Assembly: GCA_030840545.1 (NCBI GenBank)
Contig: JAVEEH010000248.1
Location: 1 to 6,929, forward strand
Length of the DNA: 6,929 nucleotides
Direction: 5' to 3'
Source of the DNA: Frankiaceae bacterium
GTDB taxonomy: Bacteria; Actinomycetota; Actinomycetes; JAFAQI01
Both the position numbers and the translations under genes were made by a program. Below the pieces are notes generated by a model. The model was not told the DNA's origin, made no database searches, and saw only the letters and a program-made list of their open reading frames with translations. Positions 1 through 5,441 of the stretch are shown here, piece after piece; the stretch's first letter is position 1; each line of letters opens with the position of its first letter.

Positions 1-898
1 CGGCGCCGCGGAAGTAGGACTCGAGCTCCTGGATGATCTTGCCGTTGCCGCGCACCGGCCCATCGAGACGCTGCAGGTTGCAGTTGACGATGAAGGTGAG
101 GTTGTCGAGCTCCTCGCGGGCCGCGACCCCGAGGGCGCCGAGAGACTCCGGCTCGTCCATTTCACCGTCGCCGAGGAACGCCCACACGTGCGACCGCGAG
201 GTGTCCTTGATCTGCCGGTCGTGCATGTAGCGGTTGAACCGCGCCTGGTAGATGGCCTGCAGCGGCGAGAGCCCCATCGAGACGGTCGGGAACTCCCAGA
301 ACTCAGGCATCAGCCGGGGGTGCGGGTACGACGGCAGGCCGTAGGGCGCGTGTGAGATCTCCTGCCGGAAGCCGTCGAGGTGCTGCTCGGTGAGGCGGCC
401 TTCGAGGAACGACCGCGCATAGATGCCGGGGGAGCCGTGACCTTGGATGTAGACCTGGTCGCCGGACTCGCCGCCTTCCTTGCCGCGGAAGAAGTGGTTG
501 AAGCCGACTTCGTAGAGGCTGGCGCTCGACGCGTAGGTCGCGATGTGGCCGCCGACGTTGGTCAACGTGTTGGCCCGGCTGACCATGATGGCGGCGTTCC
601 ACCGGATGTATGCGCGGATCCGTCGCTCGACGAACTCGTCGCCGGGGAACCATGGCTCGGCCTCAGCCGGGATGGTGTTGACGTAGTCGGTCGAGCGCAG
701 GGCCGGGACGCCGACCTGCTTCTCCCGCGCACGTTCGAGCAGCTTGAGCATCAGGAACCGTGCGCGTCGGGGACCGGACGCGTCGATGACGGCGTCGAGT
801 GACTCGAGCCACTCCTGCGTCTCCTGCGGGTCGACGTCGGGGATCTGGCTCGGCAAGCCGTCGCTGATCACGGAGTAGCGGTTGCGCCCCTGTGCCAT
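1..898 (-). CDS. aceE: Pyruvate dehydrogenase E1 component, homodimeric type (5' part, truncated by window edge)
   Basis: This is the thiamine-diphosphate enzyme that decarboxylates pyruvate and acetylates the E2 lipoyl group, feeding acetyl-CoA into the TCA cycle in the cytoplasm. The reading frame is open from the ATG at 898-896 to the edge: 299 full codons, about a third of the usual ~900 residues. The start reads MAQGRNRYSVISDGLPSQIP. Later come YIRWNAAIMVSRAN, YIQGHGSPGIYARSFLEGR and HPRLMPEFWEFPTVSMGL, all strongly AceE-like. The ThDP-binding motif is intact: GDGEMDE at residues 243-249 and NCN at 272-274, followed by LQRLDGPVRGNGK. There is no Shine-Dalgarno sequence before the ATG. 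A TAGGTT -10 element ends 7 nt upstream, so a leaderless transcript is likely. It is divergent from the YjbQ gene. The identification is certain; only the C-terminal two thirds are unseen. Confidence 0.97.
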   Translation of the reverse strand, partial: MAQGRNRYSVISDGLPSQIPDVDPQETQEWLESLDAVIDASGPRRARFLMLKLLERAREKQVGVPALRSTDYVNTIPAEAEPWFPGDEFVERRIRAYIRWNAAIMVSRANTLTNVGGHIATYASSASLYEVGFNHFFRGKEGGESGDQVYIQGHGSPGIYARSFLEGRLTEQHLDGFRQEISHAPYGLPSYPHPRLMPEFWEFPTVSMGLSPLQAIYQARFNRYMHDRQIKDTSRSHVWAFLGDGEMDEPESLGALGVAAREELDNLTFIVNCNLQRLDGPVRGNGKIIQELESYFRGA

Positions 899-905
899 GG
901 GTCTC

Positions 906-915
906 AACCTACGCT
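906..915. promoter_or_regulatory. Overlapping divergent -10 elements for aceE and the YjbQ gene
   Basis: On the plus strand TACGCT lies at 910-915, 8 nt before the YjbQ ATG at 924. On the minus strand TAGGTT lies at 911-906, 7 nt before the aceE ATG at 898. Both fit the actinobacterial TAnnnT -10 consensus, and they share the self-complementary TA at 910-911. The distances put both transcription starts at or within 1-2 nt of the start codons, so both mRNAs would be leaderless. This agrees with the lack of a Shine-Dalgarno sequence on either side. No convincing -35 was found for either direction. The assignment is inferred from spacing and consensus only. Confidence 0.55.
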
Positions 916-923
916 TCTCGGGC

Positions 924-1331
924 ATGGAGACGGCGACGTTCGAGGTGCGGACCGGGGACCGGCCGGCGGTCAGCGACATCACCGGGCAGGTGGCGGCGTT
1001 CGTGCGCGCCGTCGGTGGCGACGGGTTGCTGCACGTCTTCGTCCCGCACGCCACAGCGGGGCTTGCGATCCTGGAGACGGGTAGCGGGTCCGACCAGGAC
1101 CTGCTGGCGGCGCTCGATGCGTTGTTGCCGGGGGACGACCGCTGGCGCCATGCGCACGGCTCGCCGGGTCATGGCCGCTCCCACGTGATGCCGGCGTTGG
1201 TTCCGCCGTACTGCACCGTCCCGGTCCTCGACGGCCGGTTGCAGCTCGGCACCTGGCAGTCGATCTGCCTGGTCGACCTCAACGTCGACAACGCCGACCG
1301 CGACGTGCGGGTTTCGCTGTTGCGCGGCTGA
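924..1331 (+). CDS. YjbQ / UPF0047 family protein (secondary thiamine-phosphate synthase-like)
   Basis: A 135-residue cytoplasmic protein of the YjbQ/UPF0047 family. Members are annotated as 'secondary thiamine-phosphate synthase' from weak activity of E. coli YjbQ; the true role is unsettled. Family marks seen: HVFVPHATAGLAILE (residues 37-51) with the conserved His-Ala-Thr-Ala and Glu, a His-containing segment HAHGSPGHGRSH (76-87), then VPVLDGRLQLGTWQ (99-112) and a C-terminal VDLNVDNADRDVRVSLLRG. The length matches the family. The ATG at 924 is chosen because its METATFEVRTG start matches the usual family N-terminus and a -10 element ends 8 nt before it. In-frame starts at 882 and 897 would run into aceE and past the promoter. 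Proximity to aceE, a thiamine-diphosphate enzyme, is suggestive but proves nothing. Confidence 0.88.
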   Translation: METATFEVRTGDRPAVSDITGQVAAFVRAVGGDGLLHVFVPHATAGLAILETGSGSDQDLLAALDALLPGDDRWRHAHGSPGHGRSHVMPALVPPYCTVPVLDGRLQLGTWQSICLVDLNVDNADRDVRVSLLRG

Positions 1332-1364
1332 ACGGGCGAATTCTCTGACCTGGCTCTGAGGAGA

Positions 1365-1383
1365 GCGGCGTTAGGTTCGCCGC
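1365..1383. repeat. Perfect 6-bp inverted repeat framing a -10-like hexamer
   Basis: GCGGCG (1365-1370) and CGCCGC (1378-1383) are perfect inverted repeats around a 7-nt centre TTAGGTT. The centre contains the TAGGTT hexamer listed separately as a -10 candidate. The hairpin could be a terminator for the YjbQ gene, which stops 33 bp earlier, but no T-run follows. It could equally be an operator over the downstream promoter. GC-only arms of 6 bp can arise by chance in such DNA. Confidence 0.35.
1372..1377 (+). promoter_or_regulatory. Candidate -10 element for the secreted-protein gene
   Basis: TAGGTT matches the TAnnnT consensus and is the same hexamer proposed for aceE. It lies 28 nt before the ATG at 1406, leaving a leader of about 20 nt that carries a strong Shine-Dalgarno sequence. 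No -35 hexamer at 16-18 nt is convincing; CTGACC at 1345-1350 is 21 nt away. Evidence is consensus and position only. Confidence 0.4.
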
Positions 1384-1393
1384 GTCCCACGAC

Positions 1394-1400
1394 GAGGAGG
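1394..1400 (+). promoter_or_regulatory. Strong ribosome binding site of the secreted-protein gene
   Basis: GAGGAGG lies 5 nt before the ATG at 1406 and fixes that start. It is the best Shine-Dalgarno sequence in the first 5 kb and contrasts with the leaderless arrangement proposed for the two genes upstream. Confidence 0.8.
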
Positions 1401-1405
1401 CACAG

Positions 1406-2158
1406 ATGAGGAAGATCATCCCGGTCGTCACCGCCGTGACGTTGTCGGTCCTGATGGTGGGGGCGGCCCCCACCGGAGCCGGCGCCGCCGGTTCACGCTG
1501 TCCGCTGCCGAAGTTCGGCCCGGGCAGCGACTATCACCCGCACATCGATCCGGCGAACTTCAGCGCCAAGGTGACAAACCCGTGGTACCCGCTGTTGGCG
1601 GGCACTACCTACATCTACGCCGGGATGGACGGAAAGACGCCCATGACCGACATCCTCGCCGTGTCCAGGCGGACCAAGAAGGTCGACGGGGTGACGACCA
1701 GGGTCATCAACGACCGCGTCATCAAGCACGGTCGGGTCACCGAACGCACGACCGACTACTACGCGCAGGACAAGTGCGGCAACGTCTGGTACTTCGGTGA
1801 GGACACGGCTGAGCTCGACCGTCATGGGAACGTCACCACGACGGATGGGTCCTTCCATGCCGGCGTCGACGGCGCCGAGCCCGGCGTGTTCATGCAGGCA
1901 CACCCGCAGCTGGACCGGAAGTTCCGGCAGGAGTGGTACCAGGGCCAGGCCGAAGACGTCTACAAGGCCGTCAGCAAGACTGCCTCGCGGACCGTTCCGT
2001 ACGGCTCGTTCACCCACGTTCTGCGAACCGTGGAGACCAACGCGCTGGAACCCGGCGTCCGGGACAACAAGTACTACGTGCGCGGCATCGGTACCGTCGA
2101 GGAGCTGACTGTGCAGGGCGGTAGCGAGCGGATCAGGCTCATCGACGTTCTGCACTAG
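1406..2158 (+). CDS. Uncharacterised secreted protein with NPWYPL and GNVWYFGED motifs
   Basis: A 250-residue protein with a clear Sec signal peptide: MRK, a hydrophobic core IIPVVTAVTLSVLMVGAA, then PTGAGAAG with likely cleavage after Ala27 or Ala28. There is no lipobox, so it is expected to be released or wall-associated. The mature part has no transmembrane segment. Recognisable blocks are DPANFSAKVTNPWYPLLAG (residues 48-66), TTDYYAQDKCGNVWYFGED (115-133) and GVDGAEPGVFMQAHP near the middle. I recall this pattern from uncharacterised bacterial secreted proteins but know no function. Two cysteines remain after cleavage (Cys32, Cys124) and could form a disulfide. The start is supported by GAGGAGG 5 nt upstream. 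It lies 43 bp ahead of a two-component system on the same strand with no terminator visible between, so partial co-transcription is possible. Confidence 0.85.
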   Translation: MRKIIPVVTAVTLSVLMVGAAPTGAGAAGSRCPLPKFGPGSDYHPHIDPANFSAKVTNPWYPLLAGTTYIYAGMDGKTPMTDILAVSRRTKKVDGVTTRVINDRVIKHGRVTERTTDYYAQDKCGNVWYFGEDTAELDRHGNVTTTDGSFHAGVDGAEPGVFMQAHPQLDRKFRQEWYQGQAEDVYKAVSKTASRTVPYGSFTHVLRTVETNALEPGVRDNKYYVRGIGTVEELTVQGGSERIRLIDVLH

Positions 2159-2181
2159 CCGGACTACGCGCGCGAGCCTTC

Positions 2182-2187
2182 TACGAT
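2182..2187 (+). promoter_or_regulatory. Candidate -10 element for the two-component operon
   Basis: TACGAT fits TAnnnT and lies 14 nt before the ATG at 2202. A transcription start near 2194 would give a very short leader or none. No -35 hexamer is evident, since the region at the right distance is the end of the preceding gene. If active, it gives the regulator its own promoter independent of the secreted-protein gene. Confidence 0.4.
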
Positions 2188-2201
2188 CAGCTCAGGCGGT
2201 G

Positions 2202-2888
2202 ATGGCGCTGCGGATCCTGGTCGTCGAGGACGACGAGAAGCTGCGAGGTCTGCTTCGGCGCGGGTTGCAGGAGCAGGGATTCGCCGTCGACGTCGAGGCG
2301 ACCGGGACCGATGCGCAGTGGCGGTTGCAGGAGTTCGGCTATGACGCGGTCGTGCTCGATGTCATGCTGCCGGACTTCGATGGCTTCACCGTGTGCCGCC
2401 AGCTGCGGGCGGCCGGCTGCTGGGTGCCGGTGCTGATGCTGACCGCCCTCGACGGTGTGCAGGATCGGGTGCACGGGCTCGACGTCGGCGCGGATGACTA
2501 CCTGCAGAAGCCGTTCCACTTCGCGGAGCTCGGGGCTCGGCTGCGCGCGCTGATCCGGCGCGGCGCTGAGCCCCGGCCCACGGCGCTGTCGGTGGGTGAC
2601 CTGGTGGCCGACCCGGCGACCAGGGACGTGCACCGTGCGACGGAGCCGATCCAGCTGACCGCCAAGGAGTTCGCGCTGCTGGAATACTTCATGCGCCATC
2701 CGGACGAGACGATCAGTCGCGGCAGGCTGCTCGAGCATGTGTGGGGCGATGAGCGGGACCGCGACCCGCATGTCGTCAGCGTCTACGTCTCCTACTTGCG
2801 CAACAAGATCGACCGGCCATTCGGCCGCTCCTCGTTGCAGACCGTGCGCGGCGCCGGTTATCGGTTGCGTGATGACCAGGCTCGCTGA
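2202..2888 (+). CDS. OmpR-family two-component response regulator
   Basis: A 228-residue cytoplasmic DNA-binding response regulator. Numbered from this ATG, the receiver domain (about 3-118) has the acidic pair Glu9-Asp10-Asp11 in ILVVEDDEK, phospho-acceptor Asp53 in VVLDVMLP, the switch Thr81 in LMLTA and the conserved Lys103 in YLQKPF. The C-terminal winged helix (about 130-225) shows LTAKEFALLEYFMRHP, the recognition-helix region VVSVYVSYLRNKID and the closing TVRGAGYRL. All key residues are present, so it should be active. A GTG at 2199 directly precedes this ATG and is an equally possible start; the weak AGG at 2194-2196 suits the ATG better. The gene overlaps the kinase gene by 17 nt, so the two form a cognate pair. 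The signal and targets are unknown. Confidence 0.95.
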   Translation: MALRILVVEDDEKLRGLLRRGLQEQGFAVDVEATGTDAQWRLQEFGYDAVVLDVMLPDFDGFTVCRQLRAAGCWVPVLMLTALDGVQDRVHGLDVGADDYLQKPFHFAELGARLRALIRRGAEPRPTALSVGDLVADPATRDVHRATEPIQLTAKEFALLEYFMRHPDETISRGRLLEHVWGDERDRDPHVVSVYVSYLRNKIDRPFGRSSLQTVRGAGYRLRDDQAR

Positions 2889-4233
2889 GCTGCCCATCCG
2901 GGCGAGGATCACCGCGGCGTTCGCCACGGTGATGGTCGCCCTGCTCGCCGGCATCGGCGCGAGTCTCTACTGGGCGATGGGGACCGCCCTGCTCGACGAG
3001 ATCGACTCCGGTCTGCGCTTCCGCGCCGCTTCGATGACCTCACTGCCGCAGCGCGATGTGGTCGAGTCACCACAGCCGGCGTTGGAGGAGCCCCGGGAGT
3101 CTTTCGATCAGCTCGTCGCACCGACCGGTGCGCTGCTTCGCACGACGCCGGGCCTGGGGCAGACGTCGCTGCTGACCAGCGCTGAGCTTGCCGGGGTGCG
3201 CGGCCCACGGTTCTTCGAGCGACAGGTGCACGGCGTCGTGGGTCGGGCCCGGCTCCTCGCCGTCCCGTTGACGGGGTCGGAGCGCGGCCAGGTGCTCATC
3301 GTCGGAACGACGATGGCAGACCGGACGGATGCATTGCGTCAGCTGTCGATCGTGCTGGCCGTGGGGGGAGCGGTCGCGGTCGGCGTCGCGTCGTTGGCGG
3401 GTTGGGCGGTGGCGGGGTTGGCGCTTCGTCCGGTGGAGCGGATGCGCGGTCAGGCGTCCGCGATCACGGCGTCCGGGCTCGATCGTCGGCTCGAGCTGCC
3501 GCGGGCGCACGACGAGCTGCATCGACTGGCGCAGACGCTCAACGTCATGTTGCAGCGGCTCGACGATGCCGCCACGGGCGAGCGCAGGTTTCTCGAACAG
3601 GCGAGTCACGAGCTGCGGACGCCGCTCGCCGCACTCCAGGCTGAGCTCGAGCTCGCCCGGAGCCCGGGTCGGACCGCCGCCGAGCTCAGCGCGGCTGTCG
3701 ACAGCGCCGCCGAGGAGACAGACCGCTTGGTGCGGCTGGCCAACGACCTGCTGATCCTGGCGCGCACGCACGGTGGGGCCCTGCCGATCCGGCGCGAGGT
3801 CGCGGACCTCGGGGCGCTCGTGACATCAGCGGTGGCGCTGTTCGAGCCGAGAGCCGGGATTCGTGGCCAGCGCATCGAGCTGGCGGTTGCCCCGGGCAGC
3901 GTGCGGGTGGATCCGGTGCGGGTCCGTCAGGTGTTGGACAACCTGTTGGACAACGCGCTGCGCCATGCGCCGGACGGCGGCAGCATTCACGTCAACGCGA
4001 CGATCCACGGCGATGACTTGCGGATCTCCGTCGAGGACAGTGGTCCCGGCTTCCAGCATCCCGGGGTCGGCACCGCGACGGCGCAGCTCCGGGAGGACCC
4101 GGACGATGGACACGCAGGGCTGGGGCTGCGCATCGTCGAATCGGTCGCCGCGGGCCACGGTGGTGGCGTCGACTACACGAACGCTCCGGGAGCTGTTGTC
4201 GTCGTCACGTTGGCCGACGTGCAGCCCGGCTAG
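2872..4233 (+). CDS. Membrane sensor histidine kinase, cognate partner of the upstream regulator
   Basis: A 453-residue sensor kinase. The order is: short cytoplasmic N-terminus, TM1 (about 13-36, ITAAFATVMVALLAGIGASLYW), an extracytoplasmic sensor of about 120 residues, TM2 (about 158-183), a HAMP linker starting LRPVERMRGQASAI, a dimerisation/phosphoacceptor helix with FLEQASHELRTPL (His246), then the ATPase domain. The ATPase domain has N-box NLLDNALRHAP (Asn361), G1 box DSGPGF (Asp389) and G2 box GLGLRIVES (Gly416, Gly418). All catalytic motifs are intact. The sensor has no Cys and one His, so direct metal sensing is not evident. The frame is open further upstream to 2737, but that part is out-of-frame regulator sequence. 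ATG 2872 (or GTG 2869) starts just before TM1. No Shine-Dalgarno sequence is visible, so translation is probably coupled to the regulator. Its stop overlaps that of the convergent exporter gene. Confidence 0.95.
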   Translation: MTRLAELPIRARITAAFATVMVALLAGIGASLYWAMGTALLDEIDSGLRFRAASMTSLPQRDVVESPQPALEEPRESFDQLVAPTGALLRTTPGLGQTSLLTSAELAGVRGPRFFERQVHGVVGRARLLAVPLTGSERGQVLIVGTTMADRTDALRQLSIVLAVGGAVAVGVASLAGWAVAGLALRPVERMRGQASAITASGLDRRLELPRAHDELHRLAQTLNVMLQRLDDAATGERRFLEQASHELRTPLAALQAELELARSPGRTAAELSAAVDSAAEETDRLVRLANDLLILARTHGGALPIRREVADLGALVTSAVALFEPRAGIRGQRIELAVAPGSVRVDPVRVRQVLDNLLDNALRHAPDGGSIHVNATIHGDDLRISVEDSGPGFQHPGVGTATAQLREDPDDGHAGLGLRIVESVAAGHGGGVDYTNAPGAVVVVTLADVQPG

Positions 4234-4244
4234 CCGCCGGGCTG
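4222..4244. terminator. Hairpin at the junction of convergent genes, candidate bidirectional terminator
   Basis: CAGCCCGG (4222-4229) and CCGGGCTG (4237-4244) form a perfect 8-bp stem around the 7-nt loop CTAGCCG. The loop holds both stop codons: TAG 4231-4233 for the kinase and TAG 4232-4230 on the minus strand for the exporter. The stem therefore encodes the last residues of both proteins. No T-run follows on either strand, so this would be a stem-only terminator of the type proposed for GC-rich actinobacteria. It could instead only stabilise mRNA ends. The structure is seen; the function is inferred. Confidence 0.5.
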
Positions 4245-5288
4245 GCGATGGTGCCCGGTCAGGTCATGATGCTCGCCCTGTGGGTCGGCGTGCACGAGGG
4301 CCGCGGTGAGGCGCGGTACGTCGTGGAGCAGCCGGTGCTCGCACTCCTCGGCGATGCGATGACCCTCGGCGACCGATAGAGCGTCGCTCACAACGACCGT
4401 GCACTCGGCGCGCAGCTGGTGGCCGATCCACCGCACGCGGGTGGTGCCGATGTCGAGCACACCCGTGGTCGCCCGGAGGACGCCGTCGACCTGGTCGACG
4501 AGTGCCGGGTCGACGGCGTCCATCAGCCGTCGGTAGACCTCGCGGGCGGCGTCGCGCAGCACCACGAGGATCGCGAGGGTGATGAACAGGCCGACGGCGG
4601 GGTCAGCCCAACCCCAGCCGAGTGCGACGCCGCCGGCGCCGACCAGCACAGACAACGACGTGAAGCCGTCGGTCCGGGCATGCAGCCCGTCGGCAACCAG
4701 TGCGGCGGAGCCGATCTCTCGGCCGACCTTGATGCGATAGCGGGCGACGAGCTCGTTGCCGAGGAAGCCGACGACGCCGGCGACGGCCACCGCCCAGAGG
4801 TGGCTGACGTGGTGACGGTCGACGAGATGGCTGACGGCCTCGTAGGCGGCGACGGCGCTCGAGGCCGCGATCAGGACGACGATCACGATGCCGGCCAGGT
4901 CCTCGGCCCGTCCGAAGCCGTAGGTGTACCGCCGGGTCGGCGGGCGGCGGCCCAGCCAGAACGCGAGCCCGAGGGGCACCGCGGTCAGGGCATCGGCGAC
5001 GTTGTGCAGCGTGTCTCCGAGCAGGGCGATCGACCCGGACAGCGCGGCGATGACGGCCTGCACGGCCGCCGTCACAGCGAGGACGGCGAAGGAGATGAGC
5101 AGGGCCCGGGGGCCGCGGTCGCTCGCCTCGAGCGCGCCGTCCACCGCAACTGCGGAGTCGTGACTGTGCGGCGTGAACAGGTGCTTGAGCCGGTCCCGTC
5201 GCCGGTCGCGGTGTTGGTGTGAGTGTTCGTGTGAGTGGTCGTGGGCATGGCCGGGTGCGTGGTCGGGCGCCGCCTGTCCCTCCGCCAT
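4230..5288 (-). CDS. Cation diffusion facilitator family transporter (Zn-type metal/H+ exporter)
   Basis: A 352-residue inner-membrane CDF transporter expected to export Zn2+ or similar divalent metals in exchange for protons. The N-terminus is His-rich, HAPGHAHDHSHEHSHQH (residues 10-26, eight His), followed by HLFTPHSHDSAVAVD. About six hydrophobic segments follow between 61 and 246. Metal site A is HxxxD in both expected helices: His95/Asp99 in GDTLHNVADA and His203/Asp207 in ADGLHARTDG. That pattern typifies Zn/Cd transporters rather than the DxxxD of Fe/Zn ones. RRYTYGFGRAEDLAG (119-133) is another family mark. The last ~90 residues form the cytoplasmic dimerisation domain, ending in a His-containing tail. 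The ATG at 5288 starts the family-like MAEGQAAPDH; the frame is open to 5750, but that part is antisense to the DUF3052 gene. GAGGAGG at 5307-5301 is 12 nt from the ATG, longer than usual. Confidence 0.93.
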   Translation of the reverse strand: MAEGQAAPDHAPGHAHDHSHEHSHQHRDRRRDRLKHLFTPHSHDSAVAVDGALEASDRGPRALLISFAVLAVTAAVQAVIAALSGSIALLGDTLHNVADALTAVPLGLAFWLGRRPPTRRYTYGFGRAEDLAGIVIVVLIAASSAVAAYEAVSHLVDRHHVSHLWAVAVAGVVGFLGNELVARYRIKVGREIGSAALVADGLHARTDGFTSLSVLVGAGGVALGWGWADPAVGLFITLAILVVLRDAAREVYRRLMDAVDPALVDQVDGVLRATTGVLDIGTTRVRWIGHQLRAECTVVVSDALSVAEGHRIAEECEHRLLHDVPRLTAALVHADPQGEHHDLTGHHRQPGG

Positions 5289-5361
5289 GGCAGCAGTGTG
5301 CCTCCTCGCCCGTGCCGCGCCCAGTCGCACGCATGTTCGACCTGTTGGAGGGAAACACTTG

Positions 5362-5380
5362 CGTTCAGGGCCGCTGAACG
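5362..5380. promoter_or_regulatory. Perfect 7-bp palindrome between the divergent exporter and DUF3052 genes, candidate operator
   Basis: CGTTCAG (5362-5368) and CTGAACG (5374-5380) are perfect inverted repeats with a 5-nt centre GGCCG. The site lies 73 bp upstream of the exporter ATG and 61 bp upstream of the DUF3052 GTG, in the middle of their 153-bp shared upstream region. That is where a dimeric repressor or activator of either gene would bind. It does not match the actinobacterial Zur box I remember (AT-rich TGAAAATGATTTTCA-like). No clear -10 hexamer was found on either strand in this gap. The palindrome is seen; its role is inferred. Confidence 0.4.
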
Positions 5381-5424
5381 GTGGACTACCGAGCACCAGG
5401 GTTCGGTCGTCGGGCCCAGCGGTC

Positions 5425-5433
5425 AGGAGGAGG
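5425..5433 (+). promoter_or_regulatory. Ribosome binding site fixing the DUF3052 GTG start
   Basis: AGGAGGAGG lies 8 nt before the GTG at 5442. It supports that codon over upstream in-frame starts, which have no such site and would run antisense into the exporter gene. Confidence 0.8.
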
Positions 5434-5441
5434 ATCACTCT

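Noticed and set aside
303..802. Overlapping frames inside the aceE region (minus 303-653, plus 380-802).
   Set aside because: The aceE frame is continuous with unmistakable family motifs across the whole interval.
882..923. Earlier starts for the YjbQ gene (TTG 882, ATG 897).
   Set aside because: They overlap the aceE start, precede the proposed promoter and add 9-14 residues the family lacks.
1493..2155. A 220-residue minus-strand frame opposite the secreted protein.
   Set aside because: The plus strand has a signal peptide, a strong Shine-Dalgarno sequence and family-like motifs. The antisense frame has none.
2737..2871. Upstream part of the histidine kinase frame.
   Set aside because: It is an alternative frame of the regulator's winged-helix domain; its translation is low-complexity Ser/Thr/Arg, and the TM1 segment begins only after 2872.
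2187..2954. A 255-residue minus-strand frame opposite the response regulator.
   Set aside because: The plus-strand regulator has intact motifs throughout. The minus frame is a high-GC shadow rich in Arg, Gln and His with no recognisable domain.
5235..5441. A longer 215-residue version of the DUF3052 protein.
   Set aside because: The extra 69 codons overlap the exporter gene antisense and contain no DUF3052 sequence. The GTG at 5442 has AGGAGGAGG 8 nt upstream.
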